A stretch of DNA of 64,000 bases from Mytilus californianus. Lineage: Eukaryota > Mollusca > Bivalvia > Mytilida > Mytilidae. Location of the stretch: assembly GCF_021869535.1 (NCBI RefSeq), contig NW_026262668.1, forward strand, positions 25,921,732-25,985,731. The letters are read 5' to 3'. The notes beneath the pieces are model-generated. The model searched no databases and was not told the DNA's origin. It saw only the letters and a list, made by a program, of their open reading frames with translations. Both the position numbers and the translations under genes were made by a program. Shown here in pieces: positions 34,025 through 45,119 of this stretch (position 1 is the stretch's first letter; every line of letters starts with the position of its first letter).

Positions 34025-37004
34025 GTTTAATATTTGCGCTTTTGGCAATACTTTTTGCCGAAAGTGCAAATGGAACTAGAGTCCTGATGAGACCTTATAA
34101 AAAGATACAAATGTGTCCAGATGGCAATGTTCCAGATCAAGTTTTTCCAGATCAAGATCGATTCACATGCAAACCTGGACCTGGGCCTGGTAAAAATGTT
34201 AGGTGCAAAATATTCCGTAAGTATTTGATTTAGACGAATACTTCAATATGAATTTACGATTTCAACTTTGAAAATTGAATGTATAGTAAATTGTAAAAAG
34301 AAAATCTGCAAATGAATAATTAAACTATAATTATTGAGATAAAGAGTAAATGAAAGAAAAAAACTTTGTTCACCAGTCTAGTAACTCCATATTCTTATTT
34401 TTGCAAAGTAATGATAGTGATAATTAATATTATATAAGACTTCCTGGTTTCTAAATTTTAATATTATATAATAAATATATTTTTTACAATAGAAGAATCG
34501 GCGATTAGTCCTAAAACAAAATTGTTTTTGAAATGTTACCAGTATACAATGAATAAAGTGCATCTTTGGTTCCTATTTTAGGTCAATATATAGTTTCCTG
34601 ATTTTTAACATTTTTTTATATTTGCGGCTCAAAAAGATATGTATTATATTTGACGTTTTATTTTGGAAGATTCCACGGTGAGCAATTTTTTCCAGTGTCC
34701 TAAATATGGTTACTTTAGTGGCTGGTTCCTCCTTGGTTTGAAACGTATGATGAAATGTTGTAGAGAGCAAGGTAAATATATAATATTCTTATTAACAGAC
34801 ATGCATACATCAATGTATAAATAACACATAGCTGGTAATAAAGCAGATTGTTTCCCCGAGAAAACATTGTCTACTGAGGTGAAGCCAAGGTTGACAATGT
34901 CTTTTCGAGGGGTAACAATCTGCTCTATCACCCTCTCAGCTATGTGTTATTTAATCTATTATACTGAATGTTCTGTCAATTAAATTTCAAATTCAAAGTA
35001 ATAAACTATGTTGTCTTGTACATAACAATCATCCGTGTTTGTTAAAGCGCACACTCGAGCAAGCGTCTCCGTGAATGGTAATTTGCCATGGGATAGAGAA
35101 AATTGTCTCCCTCGTATTAACCAATCAAAATCTGGCATTTTGACATGACGTATTATAAATCAATTTATTTCATTCCTTCACGTATTCTAATGACATGGGA
35201 ACGATCCCATTCACTTGATGTTCAGTAAAACAAGATTATTGGTAGACGGATATGTTCTTGCAATGTTATCGAACATGTAAATTTTTTGTAAGATGATATT
35301 TTCTCGCTACAAATATATTGAGAACATTCAAGCTACCATAGTCGACGAGACGCTAGTGTTCAACAAACTAATGATTTGTTGTAGGACTATGACACCAAAC
35401 GTTGAAAACTGGTTCTAGAAATCTGGTGATATTTTGGATGTTTGGTCTTTAAAATTATCAGGATATGTCTACCATTAATTTCCAAGTACGTCAAACTCAA
35501 TCAATTAAGATCTGAAACGGAATTTACGGGTCAGCAAGTTTTATATTGAGTATACATAAATGATCTTGTACATTATAAAGGCGAACAAGTCAAGCCTCCA
35601 AAACCATTTACATATTTGTATATTTAAATTTATTATACTTCACGTAAAAATGCAATATTTTGATTGGCTTATATGAGGGTGTTAATTTACTCTACTTTAT
35701 GGTAAATACTCTATTACCCTTCACGGAGACGCTTGATCAAGTGTGCACTTTATTAAATACGGATGGTTGTTATGTACAAGACGTCATAGTTTATTACTTT
35801 GAATTTGAAATTTAATCGACAGTAATAACAGAACATTCAGTATAATAAATTAAATAACACATATTTGAGAGGGTGATAGAGCAGATTGTTACCCCTCGAA
35901 AAGACATTGTCAACCTTGGCTTAGCCTCAGTTGACAATGCTTTCTCGGGGTAACAATCTGCTCTATCACCCTCTCAGCTATGTGTTATTTATATAATCAT
36001 TGAAAGATACTCAAACCTGTTTCCTGTAACAGTTTTATCTAAAGAGTAATAGTTTCATACATAGTACAACAACTGGAATGGAACACAAAGTTATCATGAA
36101 GCTATCAATTATACAAGAATGTTCAATATTTCAGTCTGGATGTCAAAAGCATGAATTGGAATTGTATTTTGTATAGACGGGAACGGGATGAAATGCTATC
36201 AAACATTTCGGCACATGTATTACGCGAGTGTTTAAGGGTTTATTATTGTGCTTGAAATTTACATTTCATGTGTTTTTGCAAACCTTGTTGTTTAACGACC
36301 TTGACCACCAATGGGGGTCTCGTACGGTCGGCCTAATTTTCATGAAAAAAATTGAAAACAACAAATGTCATAGAAATGTCATAGAAATTGTATTTTACAC
36401 GTCAGGGAAAGAAAGTCTAATGCTTGATATAAAACTGCAACCAATTGGACTGACGTCAATAGACTGAATACATAAAATAAGAAAATCACATGGTATAAAT
36501 GTAAATTATTTTTTTTGACAAGATTTTGTACGGCACAACCATTTACCAGCAGGCTATAATGCAGTCTCGAGGAAAACATTTTTTTTTTATTGGAATGAAC
36601 AAATCATTCCGAGCATATATTACATAATGCAGAATAAGTCAAAATTATTTTTTTGAAATTTGCTTTTTTGGAAACACTTTAATGGATAAACGATCACAAG
36701 GAATGTTGAAACTGAATTCCAAGAGTTTAAAGAACCAAATGTGTTTAAGGGTAGCATTACCAAAAAGGAGTTAAAACAGCTAAAGATACCATGAAATCAT
36801 GTAGTGAAAGTCAAGTTCCGCATCAATTTTTATGTTTAAACATTTTAGTTCTTTAATTAAATTGAACTTTCTTTAGGTATACAGTACTCCCTAAAAGATT
36901 GCAGACTTGATTATAATGCCATGGTTCCACAAGGACGAATTTTTAGAGTAGATAAAGGGAAGTTCATCACCACATCTTGGTCTCCTGATGGCGGGTTTGT
37001 ATAA
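34025..37004 (+). CDS. Small secreted four-cysteine protein, two exons (5' exon not found)
   Basis: Exon A (34025-34216) follows an acceptor (cgataaag) and ends at a strong gtaagt donor. Exon B (36877-37004) follows 'tttctttag' and ends in TAA; an AATAAA lies near 37099. The join is in phase (one base of a codon before, two after), giving about 105 residues. Exon A starts with a hydrophobic stretch, LIFALLAILFAESANG, typical of a signal-peptide core and cleavage site. No in-frame ATG lies before the upstream stop, so a short first exon with the start must exist upstream. The mature part has MCPDGN, a VPDQVFPDQ near-repeat, FTCKPGPGPGK, VRCKIF, then KDCRLDYNAM and a C-terminal FITTSWSPDGGFV. 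The four Cys are spaced 17, 11 and 11 residues apart and could form two disulphides. I recognise no family. The 2.66-kb intron carries the foldback element at 34817. Confidence 0.7.
34817..35993. mobile_element. 1.18-kb foldback element with hairpin ends
   Basis: The two arms (34817-about 35200 and about 35600-35993) are inverted copies. Each arm begins with its own hairpin of about 130 bp: AAATAACACATAGCTG, 'ggtgatagagcagattgtta', 'ccccgag', 'aaaacattgtcaac', a small loop, then the complement. A shared flank with 'attatactgaatgttctgt' and 'agcgcacactcgagcaagcg' follows. The centre (about 35200-35600) is unique and non-coding. The flanks TATAA/TTATA are palindromic, so the target duplication cannot be fixed. 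Confidence 0.85.
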
Positions 37005-37299
37005 ACGTAGTCACAATCGTTCAGGCCTCTTAAATATCCGATATATCTGTTAGTGAAAAGAATGATAACTCTAGTTTTACAAAACTATATGTATTTATAA
37101 TAAATAATTCAAGGTTTTTATCAATTCCTTGTGTTCTCTAAATATATATTACATGTATAAACGGTATGTTCTAAGCGTAAGAAGAGTCGTGAAGTATTAG
37201 CACATTATGTAACTCAAGTTTAAACCTGGAGTATAGTTTAACATTCTTTTACTCCAGGGGTCGCAACCCATACAAAGCTATACTAAGCAGACCCTAACA

Positions 37300-37450
37300 C
37301 AGGGAAGGATTACCTTAGCTGTATTTGGCAATACCTTTTTGGGTCCTCAATGCTCTTCAACTTCGTACTTTATTTAGCCTTTTTAACTTTTTTTTATTTG
37401 AACGTGAGTCTTTTGTGGACAAATCCTGTCATCTATGATGAGTTTATTCT
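37300..37450 (+). repeat. Degenerate hammerhead-like dispersed repeat
   Basis: 'attaccttagctgtatttgg', 'gggtcctcaatgctcttcaa', 'gaacgtgagtcttttgtgg' and 'atctatgatgagttta' follow the family order; the CTGATGA box is deleted. Confidence 0.65.
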
Positions 37451-37980
37451 AAACCTTAACCTTAACCATACACATACCTAAAATTTTCAGTAGCTCTAAC
37501 CGTAACTGCAAATTGAACCAGGGGTCCGATGGTTGGTTCTCGCCCGTCTATTTTTGGCATTCTCCTTGTAAATGATTAAAACAATCTAGAATCCAACTTG
37601 CAGAAGTAAACATTAATCGACTACTGAAGATATATAAGCCATTGTTACTGAAATATCATTACATCAAAAAAAGGAAAATAGTATAGAGGCTTCATTAATG
37701 TTACCTATCGTTTCAAAATGAACACAAAAAAGATAGAGCCGATAAACGTACGTCCGAAATCGTAGAATAAGAATACAATAATAAATGAAAACAACACGTT
37801 AAATAATTTCATGCGTATGAAGCCCTTTCTGAATTTACCTTAATTAGGAACGCTCAAAGCCGAAAATTTGAGAGCCTAGAATGTATATGAACCGAAACAG
37901 TTGTAGAGCTATATGACAAACAAATACCTAAAAAATACCCAAATCCATCTATAATTCCAAAATTTATAAACGGGCAATTT
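37451..37980. repeat. Dispersed-family remnants, no gene
   Basis: 37785-37930 holds 'atgaaaacaacacgttaaat', 'ctgaatttaccttaattagg', 'gaacgctcaaagcc' and 'gagctatatgacaaac'. It is a diverged partner of 38285-38350 and of 23.93-24.06 kb. Confidence 0.5.
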
Positions 37981-38172
37981 TAGGGAGCTACCATTTGATT
38001 TTTATGGGGAGGGGGCTAGGATGAAATTTGAAAAAAATAGTCAGGACAGGAGTTTTGAGTAAAAAAAAAGGCAGGATGAGACACTTGCAAAAAAAAAGTG
38101 GGGATGACAATTTAGTTAAAAAAAAGTCAGGATAAACTTTAAAAAAAAAATAAAAATCAAATGGTAGCTCCC
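37981..38172. mobile_element. Short Harbinger-like MITE with TTA duplication
   Basis: The ends GGGAGCTACCATTTGATTTT and its complement are flanked by TTA on both sides. The interior is an A-rich minisatellite of the type aaaaaaagtcagga. It is about 190 bp. Confidence 0.8.
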
Positions 38173-38195
38173 TTAGAAAGGTTCGTTATAAATCA

Positions 38196-38380
38196 TGTCA
38201 GCACCGACGTACTGACTACTATGCTGATGATACTCTCGGGGACTGGTGGTCCACCAGCAGAGGTATCGACCCAGTGTTGTAAAAAATGAAAACAACACGT
38301 TAGATAATTTCGTGCGTTCAAAGAGCTTTTCTGGATTTACCTTCATCAGAAAGAATGATTTGTAGGATCTTTTCAAAACA
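38196..38380 (+). repeat. Dispersed repeat tail
   Basis: 'catgtcagcaccgacgtact', 'gatgatactctcggggact', 'ggtccaccagcag', 'gtatcgacccagtg', then 'tctggatttaccttcatcag'. It belongs to the 6.5/8.4-kb family. Confidence 0.75.
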
Positions 38381-38521
38381 CTGAAAGTGAACTGAATCAA
38401 ATTACCTAAATGGCTTTAAATTTACGCACGACTGAATTTTGGGGGACATATAACTGTCGCTTTAGCAGTAATATTTCACGTTTAAAATCAATTTTCTATA
38501 TCAGATCAAGATTTCTCTTTT

Positions 38522-38658
38522 CAGGGTTACATGGTTTACCTATCAGTGCGCATACAACACAAGTCCTTCAATCACATATAAGAACTTTTTCAAACCACCT
38601 GGTAACTGGTAAATGTGTCAGCTTGAAAAATAAATGTAAAAGTTATCGTATAATTTAA
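38522..38658 (+). CDS. Possible terminal exon, unrecognised
   Basis: A good acceptor (gatttctcttttcag) is followed by an open frame of about 45 codons to TAA. It begins LHGLPISAHTTQVLQSHI and has a Lys/Cys-rich end (TGKCVSLKNKCKSYRII). Phase 1 at the acceptor would suit the phase-1 introns of the 34-kb gene, but that gene already ends in exon B, so an alternative last exon is speculation. A second frame also reads for about 27 codons. Weak support. Confidence 0.2.
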
Positions 38659-38682
38659 TGAATGTTGACTTTGTTATAACTT

Positions 38683-38703
38683 AATATATATATATATATA
38701 TAT
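38683..38703. repeat. (TA)n microsatellite
   Basis: About ten TA units. Confidence 0.95.
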
Positions 38704-39554
38704 GACGAAGTTAGAAAAAAAGAATAACTCTCTTTTCTTTTTCTTTTTTCTTTTTTTTTTTGTAACGACCTTTCCATGCTTATCATGGGAAAAAAACTTA
38801 GATCTATTGCAGTGTTGACAGAGCTCTTCTGTGATATAAAGAGTGCAAATGTTTCTACACATTTGAATTGGTAAAGATCCATATGTTTAAATTTGTATAA
38901 AATTAGATATTATATTCATGGATGTTTAACATTATAATAATAATACTTTATTTCCAAAAGCAATACACCTTTAAGGCATATTACAACATTAACATCATTC
39001 GTACAATAGTTGGTAAAATAACCTCATGTGTAAATGTATTTTTAAAATATATTAGCTCTGAACATTTATCATTCTTTAAATTGAAACTGTTCGGTGTGCT
39101 GATATAAAGAATAATTCATTTAAAGTTTTGTGAAAAAAAAACTTTCGAAATGTGTAACAAGTGATTATCTAAATCCCCACTGGAAGGCCTCTGACAGACT
39201 GTGTGAGCTTAAAATCATTGTTATCGATAGCCGATGACAAAGAAGTTAAAGGTAAATGATTCAGTATTATTAACAAGATACGTATTGCTGTTGTCCATAC
39301 TGTCACGGTTTTACCTCTATGATCGCGACAATGTATATAACATATTTGTATAAACTCAAAATTGACATTTGACAAGTCTGAACAATAGTATAAAGGCAAA
39401 TGCAAGAAACGTGAATACTGCAGAAAATTAATTCCAAGAAGAAAATTACCTTGAACATATGCAAAAAGGTTTAAATAATTTACCATCAACATCGGTGAAC
39501 TGTTTAACACAGTTTTATTCTTTAATTTGATATCTAAAATGCGTTTTATCTCAC
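38704..39554. other. No recognised gene
   Basis: A polypyrimidine stretch lies at about 38730-38762. The long minus-strand frame spanning 39169-39669 crosses the candidate exon below but shows no domain over its remaining length. Confidence 0.35.
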
Positions 39555-39661
39555 CTTGACTTTCTGATGAAGAAGAGCAAAGTCGTGTATTAAAATACCA
39601 TACACTTTCGTTTCCACTAAATTTGGTAAAATGACGTCGAATATATTCGTTCTGATTATGC
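39555..39661 (-). CDS. Possible exon, unrecognised
   Basis: On the minus strand a weak acceptor (gtgtttag) precedes about 36 codons, HNQNEYIRRHFTKFSGNE then SVWYFNTRLCSSSSESQ, ending at a gtgaga donor. The composition looks coding and the donor is good, but no family or neighbouring exon was found. Confidence 0.25.
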
Positions 39662-40691
39662 CTAAACACCTACCACTGAATGAATGTCATGTAACAAACA
39701 AATTATGGCAATTCATACGAAGAAAAAATAATTATTGGTAAATTAATTGTATATTCAGGACAAATTGAAACAATCATTTAAATAGGAAAAGAATAAGAAA
39801 GCCTCCCAAATAATATTGCCGAAATGGATTAATCCTATGTGTAAAAATCTATCATTCAGACTAAATAAAAACTGAAATATTAAGGGAAAAATTAAATTGC
39901 TTACATCATTGAAGAAAACATGTTTCTTTATAGAATTAAAGAATCTTGTTAATTATCATTTTTTAAATATTGAAAGTAGCTTTAATTATACAAAATCATT
40001 TTAATAATATTGGTACTGAAAAACAAATTCAGCATTGTTCAGTACTTTTCATAAAAGATTTCAACAGTAATATGCCTATGAACGGTCCATAATACAGACT
40101 TCTCTTAGAAAATGGTTAAAGGGGCACTAGCTACGAGATATATAAAAAATCTAAAGTATGATTTTTTTTGTTCAATCATTAATGATAGTGAAATAGTGAA
40201 ATAATAATTCGCTTTTAGCATCCAGTTTGGTTCAATTTTGTCAAAATAGCTAAGAAACAATGATGATGAATTATTCACTTGCAAGACTGGCGTCAAAACT
40301 AAAATACACACGAAGCAGAGCTACATATTATCGAGCCAATGCCCTGTAAATAGTTTATTTTAGACTTTTTATAATTTGGATAAATGTTATACATGGTTAT
40401 AAATCAAATATGAGAATTTGAGTCAAATCGGTGAACATGAATTTGACAGCTAGTGCCCCTTTATAACCCATAGAAACAATGTATACACTGATTATAGAGA
40501 GCTATTGATTTGCTTTTTATCTCAACTGCACGCCAAGCGATAACTTTACGGCATTTATATGATAAGGAAAGAAAGACATGGTTTTGGAGCTTTAGGGGCT
40601 ATTTCAATCTTCAAAATGCGCAAAAAAGTGAAATGATTGTGCCATTATAAGGACATAAGCTTATACAACCCGATGACCATTGATACAAAAT
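39662..40691. other. No recognised gene
   Basis: AT-rich. 40110-40465 is bracketed by 'ggggcactagctacgagat' and 'gacagctagtgccccttta'. The inverted AGGGGCACTAGCT/AGCTAGTGCCCCT ends suggest another decayed terminal-inverted-repeat element of about 350 bp. Confidence 0.5.
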
Positions 40692-40957
40692 AGCGGGGGC
40701 TAGGATGAAATTTGAAATAAAGGCAGGACACGAGTTTTGAGTAAAAAAAAGGGCAGGACTAGTAACTTGGCAAAAAATAGGCAGGAATACAATTTATGTA
40801 AAAAAAAAAAAGGTCAGGAAAAACTTATAATAAAAAAGGCAGGACCAAATAGAGTGAAAAATAAAAAGGCAGGACAGAGATTACAACTAAAAAAAATGCA
40901 GGACAAAATTTTCATCCTAGCTCCCCCCATAAAAATCAAATGGCAGCTCCCTAACAT
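40692..40957. mobile_element. Second Harbinger-like MITE, left end truncated
   Basis: The right end reads ccccataaaaatcaaatggc then agctccc, followed by TAA. The interior is the aaaaaggcaggac minisatellite (about seven units). The left end starts at 'gggggctaggatgaaattt' and lacks the GGGAGCTACC terminus present at 37981. The lysine-rich open frame inside is a repeat artefact. Confidence 0.75.
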
Positions 40958-41900
40958 TCCGTAATCCATGATGGTCAATATTCATTTATTTCATTATAAA
41001 GTAGATTTAGATAAAAGTGAATTCTATTGATTTCTACTAAAACCATTAAATCGTCTTGGTATCCAGATTTCAATAAAACGCAACGTAATTGATTCGAACT
41101 GAACAATTTTATTGAGTGGTTGATATCAGGAAACGCTTACCCTGTTGGGGCACCTGGTCTTGCTTTGTTTAGATTTCACGTGTTTCCCTCGGTATTTCAC
41201 GAGATTTAAACATCGATAAATTGCTGTTGCTTTTATTTGTACTTCAAAAGTAACTACAACAACAAAGTACTGCCATGACACAAAAAAGAGACTTGACAGA
41301 TACAAGGACGAAAAAAAGTGTTTCGAATCCAGGTATATAATCTGTTTAAAGTAAAGGAAAATTATAATTATTTTCGGATCTTTACTGTTTTTGTGTGTTG
41401 TTTTTCTGTAATGCGTATATAATTTTACATTTTCTGGTTTAATATCAACTGTACATGTAACTGTTTATTTATTACTACCACTAAAATGCTAACGAAAGAG
41501 GAACCTAATTATGAGACCTTGAGAAATACAATAGGGAAGATTGAGTGCCTCGACTCATGTTAGTTTGTCTGCACAAAATCATGCTGTCATTCTCCATGTT
41601 TTCGATTGAAAATTTGATGTGGAAGTCAGTTATCATGGTTATTTGGTTGTCTGTTTTGATCATATTCACAACACAGTACACCTATACTTAGGGCGATTGA
41701 AAAGCTTACTATACACACTTGTCGCTAGTTTATTGAACAGGCGAATTTTAACTGTCACTGATGTTGAGTACTTGACGTTACCCCACATTTCCTGGTATTC
41801 TATAAATTATTAGTAATTTGGAAATTCAGTAAAGAGAAAAGTTTAATTAAAAAAACAAAAGAATTGTAAAGCTGCATAAACAATTAAATCATATTAATAG
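40958..41900. other. 3' flank of the 42-kb gene, no other gene recognised
   Basis: Contains an isolated 'cttaccctgttggggcacc' segment like the consensus of the 20/25-kb family. A TTTAAT (ATTAAA on the minus strand) near 41842 could serve as poly(A) signal for the minus-strand gene. Confidence 0.4.
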
Positions 41901-44483
41901 TTAGCGCCCTCTGTATCTGTTCCTGTTTCGGTTCCTCATACAAACGCGATCGACTCTACACTGGCAACGTCCTCGGACTTTTCTTTCACAAATTCCTGCA
42001 CAACCTGCACACGTGGGTCTTAAAACTCGTCTCAGAGTCTTCCACACATTACCTTCAGCTAAAGGCGGGTTATTCGAACACAGTTGCTGCAATAGAAGAA
42101 AAGATTATTTAATAAGAGGTCAACCATATAACTTTAAGGGGTATGTCCTTTTTCTTCCGACCCCCCCCCCCCCAAAAAAAAAAAAAACAAAACAAAACAA
42201 AACAAACAAAAAAACAAAAAAACAAAAAAAAGCAACAAAAAAAACATGTCAGATAGTGATCCTAAAGCAGGGAACAGGGATAATTTTGTAAACTCCTTAA
42301 AGTTATATATAAAAAAAACTCGTCGCCGTTGTACTTATCAGTGAGAGTGTCATAGTAAGATTATTTACTTTTTGCACTTTTAAAGTCAACCCATTTTCTT
42401 TTCCTTCAGCACTTTGCTACAGATCACAACAACAGAAAACAAAATTCCCATCACTTCTATCTAACATTAAATGCTGTGTGCTTTCTGCAGAATCTGTGGT
42501 AACAGGTTCGTGTCATTTAAGAAGATCTTTGAAGATAATACATGTAAAACGCGTATAAAAAGCCTCAACTCATATTTAAAATTGTAAATATCTTTATATA
42601 GGTTTTTGATTTACCAGAAAAGTTAACAGTTCAGTTTTTGAAATATAAAATTGTTACATGTATGCCCATAAAAAAGTTCCAGTTCGTCTTTTTTGTCTAT
42701 ACGGTATGCCGTAATTACGATAAATGTTTGTTTTTCAATGTTGCCTTAGTCGGCATCCGTATATCTACAGCAAAAAATTAAAATAATGCTTAAAAAAGAG
42801 AACAGGAAACACAAAAAATACTAACTACAGACGCCCGACTAATCCGAAAACAAAAATTCCCAAAATTAACAACAACGAACATTTTTTCGTGGTCCAGATA
42901 CTAGGCCAAATTTGTACGAGCACACAACGTGGTGCGGATGAACCAGTTTACCTGCACACAACGTGGTGCGGTAGAACCTGTTTACCTGCACACAAACCTC
43001 ATTATTTGCCTATCTACATCATATGACGAACAAAAAATACGACGGCATATAGTTTGGAAAGCAGAGTTAAAATTTGCTCGCTATTACATAAAAGTAGCCA
43101 GAGGTATTGGTTAAATATGTCCTACTCTTTTAATTATCATAATACGGTATCATTATAAACTTTTTTCCCTGGAATACATGTACAAAATAGGAATAAAACT
43201 GCACGCCCCCACCTTTTTTCTGTAGTTTTCTGATCTGATATTACACCAACTTTGAATCAATATAGTAATATACAATGATGGTTCGTTGAAAAGGTGAACA
43301 ACTAGGGTTTTTTGGGATGACAATTTTGGAAATTTATCGCTTCTAAGGGGCCGCAATTATTTTTCTTTTTTATAAAAAAATTTTAGACAAAAATCTGACG
43401 CGATGAAGTTAAAATTATTTTGACGTTTTGTGGCATTTTTTCACCTAGCACGCCACTTTGAATGATGCATACCGTTAAAACGAAGTCGGAGACTAAATTA
43501 TTTTTACATCATGAAAAAAAAAATTCTGTACCAGCAGCATATAGTTTTTAAGAACAATCTATGGATTAAAAATTAGAAGTTTTATGATTTTAAGACTAAT
43601 TTAAGAACGTTTTCCGAAGTTTTTTTGTGCTTTCTATACAAATCTTCACCTATTTTGAAAAAAATTCAATTAGTAATATTTCAGAGAAAAAGAAAGATAA
43701 ATGCATTATGTTTTTGATTTTCAGTTAGAGTTCAACGAGCCAAAATTTTAAGAAAATTGGTAATAAAGCCTATTTACTGTAACTTGACTTTAAGCGCATA
43801 CGATACAGTTTTTATTCCCACCATGAATTTTTGGCGAACAGAAGCTATTTTTCACCTAGTCAATTTAAATAATAAATAAAAAATATACCTTCATGTGCTA
43901 CTTTAAGAGATGAATGGGGTCGACATTTTAGACATTTACTTAAATTTTCATTTATTTGATATTTCCTGTGGACAGACATACCTATTTTTTTTTTGTTTCA
44001 AAAGAAAAACACAAGCGTTTTTTGTAAAAGAATTTGAAATATCTTCTTTACATAAGTAGTGCTTTAAATATGTGTAAACAATATCATGGAAATAGTTCAT
44101 TTTTATTAAATTTTCATAATTTTAGAAAAAAAGGCATCTCTTGCTGTATATTTATCTAATTTAACAACAAATCATCGTTGATTTGTTCATAAAAATTGGT
44201 AAAATTAATCTTCATACATAATCAAGCCAAATGTCATTTTCAAAAAGAGGGGTCCATGCACTCGTTTTCAAGCTAGTGGTGAAAATCAGTCGAGAAATCA
44301 TCTACATCCGATATGTCACAGATTGACGTCGCGAAAAATAACATTTTACAGTAGCAACGTTATGACCTCTCATGTAAGTTGTAACTGTATCGTATGCCCT
44401 TAAATAGTATGTATACTTACTATTGATATGAAGGTCAATACGAAGAAAGCCAACTTGAGATGTAAAGAATTCATGGTGTATTT
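41901..44483 (-). CDS. Small secreted cysteine- and arginine-rich peptide gene
   Basis: Two minus-strand exons. The first (44421-44483) follows an acceptor (tcatattgcag), so an untranslated exon lies upstream. It has nine 5'-UTR bases, then an ATG and 18 codons, MNSLHLKLAFFVLTFISI, a clear signal-peptide core, and ends at gtaagt in phase 0. The terminal exon (41901-42086) follows a strong acceptor (cttttcttctattgcag), also phase 0: 61 codons and TAA. It begins QLCSNNPPLAEGNVWK, has TLRRVLRPTC, then a compact six-Cys block, CAGCAGICERKVRGRCQCR and VDRVC, and a basic tail RNRNRNRYRGR. Block spacing is C-2-C-3-C-7-C-1-C-5-C. The layout (signal, short lead, Cys-rich cationic end) resembles invertebrate antimicrobial-peptide genes, but the Cys pattern is not one I can match to mytilin, myticin, defensin or macin. 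A further small exon between the two cannot be excluded. The intron contains the element at 43794. Confidence 0.72.
42161..42245. repeat. C13 run followed by A/CA-rich low-complexity tract
   Basis: Thirteen C, then A-rich caaaa/aaaac units. It lies in the intron close to the terminal-exon acceptor. Confidence 0.9.
42915..42998. repeat. Short tandem duplication
   Basis: A 34-bp unit (cacacaacgtggtgcgg, then 'gaaccagtttacctg') is present about two and a half times. Confidence 0.85.
43794..44399. mobile_element. 606-bp TTAA-flanked non-autonomous DNA element
   Basis: The ends GCGCATACGATACAGTT and, as reverse complement, GGGCATACGATACAGTT are flanked by TTAA at 43790-43793 and 44400-44403. No coding capacity. 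It sits in the intron with its right end 21 bp from the gtaagt donor of the signal-peptide exon. The terminal sequences differ from those of the 26-kb element, so it is another family with the same target. Confidence 0.85.
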
Positions 44484-45119
44484 CTGCAATATGAAAATAC
44501 TGGTTCAATAAGTCGTTCATATAATGAAATTGGTGCTTCGGACCCTCCTAAATTCGTTTCTAGTGAATGAAAGATGTAAATTTAGAAATTAAAAGACTTA
44601 GTGCAGTATGTCATCTCTTTCAAAAGAACCAAATTACACTGAATTTGAAAAATAGTACGTCGATTCTGCCGTAAATTTGCTTGATTTTTTAGTGTGTATT
44701 CTTTGTGTGATAAAGTTTATACGTATAATTAAGCATCATAAACGAGAATAAAAGAAGATTTGAAGTATACGTCAATAACACAGAAACCCAACAACACAAA
44801 ACCAATGAAAAAAAAACAATAAAAAAAAAAAAAAAAAAAAAAACAAACGACATATCATTTTCCCCCAAATTGCATATTGAATAAAAGTATGCATTGAAAA
44901 GTAATCCTTATCAAACATCCCCCTTTTCGCTAGTGTACAATATAAGTCTTACCTTAGAAATGTTTTACATTCAAATAAAACAGTTAAATGTAATACCGAA
45001 TATAATTTCAACTGCGCTAGTTACATTTATATATGAGATCAACTGAAGTGGTCACTTAAAAACAAACTTTCCAAAAATGCTATTTATAACGGGAAATACT
45101 TTCAAGAAAAGATGTTTAC
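44484..45119. other. 5' region of the 42-44-kb gene
   Basis: Should contain its untranslated first exon and promoter; I could not place either. An A-rich tract (44807-44843) is the main feature. Confidence 0.4.

Noticed and set aside
39169..39669. 166-codon minus-strand frame as a single gene
   Set aside because: Only the first about 36 codons before a good donor look coding; the rest has no domain and AT-driven composition.
40737..40964. Lysine-rich frame
   Set aside because: Translation of the aaaaaggcaggac minisatellite.
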